Source of the DNA: Lumbricus terrestris
Lineage: Eukaryota > Annelida > Clitellata > Crassiclitellata > Lumbricidae
Direction of reading: 5' to 3'
Assembly (NCBI GenBank): GCA_949752735.1
Contig: OX457047.1
Location: 16,214,651-16,278,650 of the forward strand
Length of the DNA: 64,000 nucleotides
In this document: positions 56,701-64,000 of the stretch, one piece after another
Position numbering within the stretch: the stretch's first letter is position 1
How the letters are laid out: every line of letters begins with the position of its first letter
The notes under the pieces: model-generated
Told to the model about the DNA's origin: nothing
Database searches by the model: none
Seen by the model: only the letters and a program-made list of their open reading frames with translations
Translations under genes and position numbers: made by a program

Positions 56701-59700
56701 CTTAAGTTGTGATATGAAATGGCCTTTGCGATAAGATGCTGTCTAAGCAGCCAGAAACATTCAGACATGCATGTGTAATAAATTGTCTGCTTATTGAGTT
56801 CTACTAATTTCTGTACATGTCCACAGCCCTACTGGTTACCATTCAGGCATGCATGTGTAATAAATTGTCTGCTTACTTCGTGAATCGCTAAGGTCAAAGA
56901 AAAGGGCAAGAGTTCAAATTAATTTCTTGCCCTTTTCTTTGGCCTTAGCTGAGCTGCGACTCATATTGAGATCATCTTATTATTATTTGTAAAAAATTAT
57001 TATTAATCATCAGTGACTGATGATTATTTTCTGTCTTATTTTCTGTTTTCTGCATATGATGTGCCTATAAACTTTCAGTCAATAATTTAATATGTAAATG
57101 CTATGTTGCAATATTGTAGACTTTTGGTGTACAATGAACGCATTGACGAGAGAATTTGACGAAGTCGGAAGGAAAGAAGAGGAAAAGCTCTTGATCAAAG
57201 ATGCCCCAGCAGGTACGGGTTTCTTTTGTGTTATAATATGAGTTCCAGCGTTATGAGTTGAAACAGGCGATAGGCGAATGTAACACTTGTTGACTTCTAA
57301 GGAACATTATCTTTCGGTTAAAGGGGTTTCTTCTTCGCTGAAGAATCAGCACGGATGTGGCAATCCAGGCGCATATTTTTTAACTAGCTTTGGTATTCAT
57401 CGAAATCATGTCTTTGCCCATATGAAATATCCGAAGCTCATCAACCTTTTGTTCATTCATTCGGACATTTATATAGTGCTCCTTCAAGAAAAAAAACTAC
57501 TCAGAGGCGCTCTGTTGGTATGTCCATTGCAACGCTTTTTTTAAGTGTGCAGTCATGCACATCATGTGCAGTTGTAAATGGATTTAAGCAGTTGTTGAAG
57601 CACTTATGTGCAGTTAGAATTAGTAAAAAAAGGTCAATGTTGTTATTGTTAGGAGCAGTTTTTAAAATTCTTTAAAAGAAACTTTGCTCCATTGTTGGAT
57701 AAGCTTTAAGCTCGTTGTCTTCACTTTCAGCTGCAACAAACCCATTTGTCAAAAGGCAACTTGGCACTTTCTCTTTCATAAATGCATAGGTCACATAGCT
57801 TCCACCTCAGCTGTTAAGCTCCCCCTCTGCTTAAAGACTACTCATGCCTTGGATTCAAGTGTTGATTTTAGACAGGTAAATTTTCTGCACATTCATAAAT
57901 TACTAACTTCCCAGAAATGGCTGCCTTCATTTTCCATATGGTATCACACATTCCAGTTGTGCCTTGTGTAATACTGAAGCCAGTCGAAATTTAATTCAGA
58001 TAGCGAATGATGAATAAGCAAGGACCAAACACACAGACCAAGGACTGCATAGAAGAAAACAGAGAGATTCAGAGCGAGAACAAGGCATGCAGAATTAATT
58101 AATTCATTCAAGTATTTTTTATATAGCGCCTCTTCAAGGAAACTACTCAGGCGCTCCCGACTCCAGTACGGACAAACAGAACAGTTTTTAAGTGCCTGTA
58201 GAGTGTGTCAGAGAGTGATCTAGGGAACAGGCGCAGCTCAAGTGGGAGGGCATTCCATACCACTGGGCCAACCACAGAAATCTTGGAGAGATGTTTTGTC
58301 TTTGAAAGTTCAGGCTGATAGGTTGTATAGCAGCAAATTAATTGATTTCCTTGACTGATTCTTGCTAATAGGGGAATGCACATTTATGCTTACATTAATA
58401 ATTGGTGCAGTATATTTAATACAATATATACATACTGCAATATATTATAAAAATGTTCTTCATACTGTGCATTCAGATTGCTCGAACGTTGTGTACGTAA
58501 ACACATCAGCACTCATTGGCAGGAGTGATGAACCAACTGTGTGGAAGGTCAAACTCGAGTACAAGGCTATGAAAGATTTGCAGAAACGCAACAAGACAAC
58601 GGCATGTCCTGTCATCTTTAGACCAAGTTGTATTGCGTACCCATGCTTGAAGGCTCGGGATATACAATCCCTTCTTGACGACATCAACCCACAGGTGCAC
58701 GCAATATTATCGCATATAATTCTGTACGTAATCTGGTGTTTGTGAATTAGGTTGAATACTTGACTGCACACCGTGTTTTTGTTTGCAAGATAGACAATGT
58801 CTGGTTTGAAACGGACTGTCTGATTCAATTATGTTAGCTTTGCATTCAAGACATTTGCTGAGCTTATAAAGATACTGACAGCACTTAGGAATTTATTTTC
58901 TGTCATAATCTGCTTAATCTGTGCACTGTTAAATAGATGCAATTGATGCGACTGAAAGCGCATAGCAGATAAATGCATTAATTCAAGTTGGAAGGTGGCT
59001 GGTCTATTTTTGCATCAATTTTTTTTGGTCGTACGGACCTCGAATAATTATGGACCTCGTGGGCGTGGGGAGGGCCTACGGAAATACTCATGGGGTGGCC
59101 TCGTCAGCTTTCAGAGCCAGAATAGCTGGTAAAAGTAAAGACATTTTTAAATGGGTGGGGGGGAATGGCCGGATTGGCCACCCTGGATCCGCCCATGATG
59201 GGCATAGCTGATTACTGGTGTGTTGTGCATTGCTCGTGGTTTATCAACACCTCTTCATTGCATAGGCAGCTTAGAACATTCTGGCTTCGCTTGTTGACAA
59301 CAAGCAAAAGCCTCTCAGAAGCGCTTCCCGTGCAATCGACCCCAAGAGAAAAGGCAGGATTTGAGGAGAGAGAAAACGAAGCACAAGATCACAAAGATAC
59401 TTTGGGTCAAGACCCGATTGAGACTTAAGAAACAAAACAAGAACTTTGAATGGATTTAGTGTCTGTCATTCACCTGTTCCTGTCGTTTGCTTACATTTTT
59501 TTATGTGAGCTCTTATGTGCATAAATATTATTGAACTAAGTCATGTGCCTGCTTTAATGCTTAATTGTGTTCCTGCAGTTTCAAGATCCGTAGAGCAGTC
59601 GTAATCGTAAATTTGTATAGCACCACTTCAAGAGAAACTCCTCAAAGGTGTTCTCAATCTGACACCAAACCATAATCAAAGAGTGGTTTTCAAACGTTTG

Positions 59701-60618
59701 CAGAAAAGGGGCAAGGAAAGACGGAGACTAATATCCTAGAAAGATGGACCGACTGTAGCAAAGCTTTTATGCAGCGCTGTGGAATCATCTGAACCATTAT
59801 AAAATACACTGTTTAACAGGTTGCAGTCCTTTTAAAAATTTCATAAATGATTTTTTGTCTTTTAGGATATTACCGAGATCGACCTAGGTGTGACGGCTTC
59901 ATGGTCGGTGGAGAAAATCCACAAGTTGGGGCAAGTCTTGTCATCGTGCACCAATCTGTCGTCCATTTCTTTGTGGCAAACGACCGCAAATACTGAATCG
60001 CCGGAGGACTTGGCGCCGGCTTTGTCAGAGTTATTCGGATCCCTTCATGCTCCTCTGTTGAAGCTCAGACTTGGAGGGATACCTCTTGGAGGTACCATGG
60101 AACAATATCCTTTACCACCTGCTGAAGAATGGTGCCTGTCGAGCTGTAGCATCGTGAACACTGACTGGAAGTTCATGGCTGGAAGGTCAGATCTGGGCTT
60201 GAAGGCTCTGACCCTCGCTTCCGAATACCATTTCCACTTCGACTTGCTCGGTTTCATCCAGGCACAGGCTGCGTCTCTTGAAAGACTATCGCTTCAGGAT
60301 CTTGTTCTGGCGCCAGATGCTGTCTGCGATCTGCTGAACGGCATGGCACAGTTCAACACGCTGCAGAAATTGCATGTGAACTGCGACGACATGGATGCGA
60401 CCTGCCTGGAAAAGCTCATCGTGGCTTTCATGTCGATTAGGAGCTCGAAGAAACTCTTCTGTGAGATGTCGACTACGAGGATATACAACGAGAAAAAGGA
60501 ACACTTGGAAGAGGCGATGAAGAAATTCTGCTCTGACAATCGACGCCCGCCAGTCTGCCTATCCACCATAATGCTTTCACCGTTGCACGTTTCAACACGA
60601 TCCATTTGGGACGATTAG
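53647..60618 (+). CDS. Leucine-rich repeat protein resembling the PRAME/LRRC14 family, 5 exons
   Basis: Coding exons: 53647-53703, 55496-55934, 57120-57212, 58477-58694, 59866-60618. All are GT/AG with consistent phase, giving 519 aa. Residues 77-103 (IPDRLFALIGRV...LKLVDW) resemble the N-terminal LP-x-LFxxL...LxxxVxxW block of PRAME-family proteins. Residues 270-300 (DITEIDLGVTASWSVEKIHK and on) resemble the PRAME region before its repeats. Several LRR-like stretches follow (LKALTLASEYHFH, LERLSLQDLVL, LQKLHVNCDDM). Length fits (PRAME 509, LRRC14 493 aa). A CxxC pair at 41-44 is of unknown use. Vertebrate members act as substrate receptors of cullin-2 E3 ligases; whether this one does is inference. 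The match is from memory of the family, not from an alignment. Confidence 0.75.
53745..53975 (-). mobile_element. tRNA-derived SINE with LINE-like tail (copy 3)
   Basis: Minus-strand copy with head CGCGGTGGTGTAGTGG and box B GGTTCGAATCC, flanked by CAGTGTT (53738-53744, 53976-53982). It sits 42 nt after the donor of LRR exon 1. Confidence 0.92.
55170..55262 (-). mobile_element. LINE 3' tail, minus strand
   Basis: GGGAGCGCCTCTGAGTAATT, loop, AGAGGCGCTATATAAAT, (AATGAA)n, in LRR intron 1. Confidence 0.85.
55496..55934 (+). CDS. LRR gene exon 2
   Basis: Encodes KRYGCHRPQMPRYQRK to GIGTDYK, including CVYC and the LFALIGRV block. Acceptor TTTTTTCAG, donor GTGTGT, phase 1 at the end. Confidence 0.85.
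56164..56392 (-). mobile_element. tRNA-derived SINE with LINE-like tail (copy 4)
   Basis: Same layout as copy 3, with (CAAA)n at its 3' end. It lies in LRR intron 2, next to a single arm of the TGCCAGTGCCAGTCCC repeat (56046-56095). Confidence 0.92.
56888..56948. other. Near-perfect 23-bp hairpin in LRR intron 2
   Basis: The arms CTAAGGTCAAAGAAAAGGGC(AAG) at 56888-56910 and the reverse at 56926-56948 pair at every position, with one G-U. The loop is 15 nt. See findings. Confidence 0.85.
57120..57212 (+). CDS. LRR gene exon 3
   Basis: Short exon reading DFWCTMNALTREFDEVGRKE to DAPA. Acceptor ATTGTAG, donor GTACGG. Phase 1 at both ends. Confidence 0.75.
57448..57515 (-). mobile_element. LINE 3' tail, minus strand
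   Basis: AGAGCGCCTCTGAGTAG, loop, GAAGGAGCACTATATAAATG, (AATG)n, in LRR intron 3. Confidence 0.8.
57528..57680 (+). mobile_element. CAGGGC-family MITE, copy 6 (decayed)
   Basis: 'Gtgcagtcatgcacatcatgtgcag' and 'aaatggattta' match the family. Both ends are degraded. Confidence 0.65.
58098..58383 (-). mobile_element. LINE 3' end with RT C-terminus
   Basis: The minus-strand frame reads LSKISVVGPVVWNALPLELR and LYRHLKTVLFVRTGVGSA, then the hairpin tail and (TGAAT)n. It lies in LRR intron 3, 93 bp before exon 4. Confidence 0.88.
58477..58694 (+). CDS. LRR gene exon 4
   Basis: Reads DCSNVVYVNTSALIGRSDEP through IQSLLDDINPQ. Acceptor CATTCAG, donor GTGCAC. The VWKVKLEYKAM stretch corresponds to the hydrophobic strand before the first repeat in PRAME-like proteins. 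Confidence 0.8.
59040..59205. mobile_element. One-ended MITE-like fragment (CCGCCCATGA)
   Basis: 'Gccggattggccaccctgg' and 'atccgcccatga' form a right end related to the block at 32066-32425. Left end not found. Confidence 0.45.
59866..60618 (+). CDS. LRR gene exon 5 (leucine-rich C-terminal half)
   Basis: The largest exon, 250 codons plus TAG, holding all LRR-like segments. Acceptor GTCTTTTAG. It ends RSIWDD. A frame starting at an internal GTG (59890) is not the true start. Confidence 0.9.
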   Translation, partial: DITEIDLGVTASWSVEKIHKLGQVLSSCTNLSSISLWQTTANTESPEDLAPALSELFGSLHAPLLKLRLGGIPLGGTMEQYPLPPAEEWCLSSCSIVNTDWKFMAGRSDLGLKALTLASEYHFHFDLLGFIQAQAASLERLSLQDLVLAPDAVCDLLNGMAQFNTLQKLHVNCDDMDATCLEKLIVAFMSIRSSKKLFCEMSTTRIYNEKKEHLEEAMKKFCSDNRRPPVCLSTIMLSPLHVSTRSIWDD

Positions 60619-61281
60619 ATATCAGACGTCAGTTCTCTTGTCTAGCTGTATCCATTGTGTTTGAAAGTTGAGATTGAGTTTTAGGATTAAGTTTTAAGAA
60701 CGTTTGTGACACCTTAAAACGTGTGAGGCGGCGTTAAGTTCGTGGAATTGTTTAAAAATGGAATTGTTTTTCCGACGATAAGCGTGGTTTTCTTAAGTAT
60801 AACAATTAAGGTCGCTTTTAACATTGGTGGCGTAACGTAGTTAATGTTAATTTGCATCATAATATGAATTGTTTCTACCATAACAATGCTAAGAGTATCT
60901 TAGAAGGTTCTGTGCTTTTAATAGCAGCTGAGTTGAAGATAATCATGCTGTCACTTTCCAACTTAACTGTTTAAGTTTCATGTAGGAACACAATCTGTCG
61001 TAAATTGTTTGAACCCGCCTGACGATACTGCACACGTGCAAATCTAAGATGCAGTTTGGCTGACATTTGATTATCGATTTTGTCTAAAAATGAAAGTTTG
61101 AAAGATGTTTTTGAAGGCGATGGTAAATTCATGGAATTCAGTGACTAATTCGGTTACTCCAATCAACTCGTTGAAGTTTGAACATGCTAGAATTGTTTGA
61201 TGTTGAATATTTCAGGCTTTATAGACCTGTATGTTTCATTTGTTTTAATGTGACTGTTTATAGCACACAAAAATACACGAA

Positions 61282-61287
61282 AATAAA
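61282..61287 (+). terminator. Candidate polyadenylation signal AATAAA
   Basis: The first canonical signal after the LRR stop codon, giving a 3' UTR of about 0.68 kb. Confidence 0.6.
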
Positions 61288-61599
61288 CTTGTTTAATACA
61301 GTTTTTACCAACAGATTCGTTCCTTGTCTATTTTAGCTGCTATATTCCCTCTTACAACCTCTGTACCAGTGACAAAGACAGCAGAGCAGAGGCTGGACAA
61401 TATTTAAAATCACATGGGATTAAACATCCACTTAGGTAAAGTAAGTGTTTATTATGCCCAAATCTCTGATCACAGTCATACAATTGTAGTAAACCAGCAA
61501 TAATTTTCATTATGTATGTAATGATTAATTACACCAGTATTTGAGAATGAAATCTTTACGTTGTTTAATTCGCCTTAAACGGACATCCTGCTCATGAAG

Positions 61600-62092
61600 T
61601 GGCTTTCTCACTTAGCACAGTTTATGGCAATTTGCTTGTGGCTAACTCTGACGGCTAGCTGGCTGCACTGGCTTCCAAGTTACTTTGTTGATTTTAAAGT
61701 GTTAAAATGCATCCACTCAATGGTTGGTTTAATACATGGACCCCTGTATAACTACAATTATAGTGCCTGTTATGTGTGATAATACTAACATCGTGCAGGA
61801 ATATATCATAGTTTATAATGATCTTATCATGTTTTGGTTGTCAAAAAGAAATGGGGTGTAGAAAGTCATAAAGATTAATTACCACAAAACCTACAGTAGG
61901 CTACCTGAACTCCAGTCAATGCCTAATGTAATTTAATTATTTTGCACATAAATTATTTTGCTCTCTACTTGTGGTCCATCCGGCTGGGTTCTACAAGTCT
62001 CTCAAGTCTTTGTTTGTGGTTGGGCTGGGAGCGCCTCTGAGTAGTTTCTTGAAGGGGCGCTGTAATAATTCTCTGAATGAATGAATGAATAA
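61600..62092 (+). mobile_element. LINE 3' end, decayed
   Basis: WLHWLPSYFVDFKVLKCIHS is the conserved LHWLP...FK block of CR1/L2-group reverse transcriptases. The hairpin tail GGGAGCGCCTCTGAGTAGTT...GGGGCGCT and (GAATGAAT)n follow at 62025-62090. Confidence 0.75.
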
Positions 62093-63940
62093 AGCTAATA
62101 ACGATTCATAACAATTTGTTTTGGGTTCCTTTTCCAAAAATCTTTTCAGTTAGGCCTTGTTAATATAACAACAATAAGAGTAAGAAGAAGAAAAAGAATG
62201 GCTCCCTAACAATGATTTTCGTTTAGTTTCAAGCTGACACAACAGCATTATTATAATAATTCATGGTGTGAACGAATGGTCAAAAAGTTATTACAGGAGT
62301 CGAATTGAACTCATTGGCAGTCATGCGAAACGAACCACTTCCTATAGGCTACTCACTTTGCCAAGGCAACGTTTGAAGGTATAGTGCGCTCTGCGTGCCT
62401 GAGTGTTTAATACCCAGATCACTTGGTTAGAATTAAGAAGTTGAGGTTTGAACCTCAGACACTTACGACAATAATTATAGCTGTTGAGCAGATGAGTTAC
62501 ATGATGAGTAGGCCTATAGCCTACCTCAGTTGGAAATGGCTGCAAATTGCAATTCATGTGAGCAAGTTTGAATTAAGAGACTTCCAGCAGCTATAGTTTA
62601 ATCGCTTGAAAAACAGATTATTTTCGTACGGCGGGGAGGGGGTCAAATGCGCTTGTGTTAAACCGTTACGCGTCATCTTTAGCAGAATTTGACATCTGTA
62701 GGCCTAGGGCCCTATGCTATAGGCCTACGTAGGCTATGTTATTGATTATATAGGCTATCTGAGCTATTATCGGGCGCATTATTTTGTAAGACTCAAAAGC
62801 GCTTAGCCCTGTACGTATCATTGGTAGCCTACTCAGTGCGCTTTAATTATAAATTGTGTGTATCTTCCTACGTAGGAATTCCAGATCTTTCTGTCGCCTA
62901 TTCAAGACGTCGAAAATCGCCGCCGACAGGCTAGGCCTATCTCACTAATCCACTATACTTCTCTGATGCCAGGCAGGCCTAAATCCGTTCTCATTGCACT
63001 GCGACTTAAATTAGGCTATTACCGGGGTAGCCTATTATCATTATTAGCCTACGTACGATGAACATTGAAGATGCAAATTCAACTTTGTAAATTTGTTCAA
63101 GCGAGATTCCCATAGCCATTGGGCGTCCCTAAGCAGAAATTAATTTTCTTGAGTGACTGATATTAGTCCAGCTTAGTATAATTGCATAAATGTTACTTAG
63201 GTTAATTATTGCACAATTATTATAAAATAATGCATTTCGCGCTGAGAGCGTCTCTTAACGGTCATTCGGCGAAAGCCGTCATATCTATAGATAGGCATAG
63301 GCCTACAATACAATAGGCTACAATACAACAGGCCTACAATAAATGCTGTGGATGAGCAAAGCAAAGCAAAGCAGTCAAACGGAAAAAATAGAATTTTTAG
63401 TTCAGGCATGAGGACGTCAACGTTTCAACAGTTAAAACATTATGACGTCATATTCGTCGCCATAGTGACGCTCAACGCTAACATAACTTTAATGGAGACG
63501 TGCGATAATTTGAAGATTTCTGCTGAAATATTCGTTCGAAAACTTTAATTTAAGACTTGTTTTCGTTGTGTTTTTTTGATGAAATGACCAGCCTAAAGGT
63601 CATAAGTAAGACGTTCGACAGTGACCAATGTTTCAAGATGTCAAAATCGATTTTTCATCGAAATATTCGAAGACAACGAGCGGGCAGCACGGGTGAGAAA
63701 ACGACATTTCAACTCAACAGCTGGTCAGTTACTGTAGAGGCCTCACTGCCATGGTGTATATATCGATTTTGATAAAGATAATAATATTATAATAAGTTAT
63801 AAGACATATTCTTAAGATATAATTTGCGTCCCAACGAATCGATTTGCAAAAAATTAGAACTGATTTAAATAAACAAACTCTTTGGCAAAGCAGATTGAGC
63901 AGTCTACTGACAAAGAGGTGTCGAAGTTCAATTAACGTTC
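62093..63940. other. No gene seen; TAGGCCTA-rich at 62500-63330
   Basis: No supported exon. A patch of 'caataggctacaatacaacag' repeats lies at 63303-63340. Confidence 0.4.
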
Positions 63941-63944
63941 CATT

Positions 63945-64000
63945 GGATAAATGGTGATTAAGAGGACGCGGCCGCGGGTTCAAAGCCCACTGCATGGTCT
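63945..64000 (+). mobile_element. Possible tRNA-like SINE head cut by window edge
   Basis: GCGGGTTCAAAGCCC fits a box B, preceded by TGGTGATTAAGAGG, which could be a decayed box A. The element would continue beyond the window. Confidence 0.3.

Noticed and set aside
59890..60618. Stand-alone single-exon gene
   Set aside because: It begins at an internal GTG. A splice acceptor at 59865 and four upstream exons in phase show it is the last exon of a larger gene.
62342..62557. Minus-strand open frame near the right edge
   Set aside because: No domain, no splice context; background-length frame in AT-rich DNA.

Overview
The window looks like intron-rich, repeat-dense animal DNA, most likely from a marine invertebrate deuterostome (perhaps an ambulacrarian). 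The grounds are GT/AG-split genes of animal families, CR1/L2-like LINE tails, tRNA-derived SINEs, many 8-bp-TSD MITEs, very long microsatellites and a strong excess of the palindrome TAGGCCTA. The species cannot be named from the sequence alone.

Three protein-coding genes can be assembled exon by exon with consistent reading phase. (1) Minus strand 4606-10978: a seven-exon lysosomal glycosidase of the alpha-galactosidase/alpha-N-acetylgalactosaminidase family (405 aa), with the pocket residues of NAGA rather than GLA. (2) Minus strand 20651-26385: a three-exon, 120-aa secretory precursor with a signal peptide, a helical acidic spacer, a KR cleavage site and a C-terminal peptide with one Cys-Cys loop. 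This reads as a neuropeptide gene, possibly melanin-concentrating-hormone-like. (3) Plus strand 53647-60618: a five-exon, 519-aa leucine-rich protein whose layout resembles the PRAME/LRRC14 family.

Between and inside these genes lies a crowded set of mobile DNA. There are 3' ends of LINEs that carry a GCGCCTCT/AGAGGCGC hairpin, and a tRNA-derived SINE family (four copies) that ends in the same hairpin. A second tRNA-derived SINE family has two copies. There is a piggyBac remnant with TTAA ends, a 1,017-bp Tc1/mariner-type remnant, and at least ten hAT-like non-autonomous elements, most with perfect 8-bp duplications, some nested. Two foldback-like elements and about twenty micro- or minisatellites complete the picture.

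Layout: 1-4.4 kb repeats; 4.4-11 kb NAGA-type gene; 11.3-19.5 kb transposon graveyard; 20.6-26.9 kb neuropeptide gene and promoter candidate; 27-52 kb mostly gene-poor repeats; 53.5-61.3 kb LRR gene; 61.6-64 kb LINE and intergenic DNA. TAGGCCTA is concentrated in about 12-53 kb and 62.5-63.3 kb and is nearly absent from the two larger genes.
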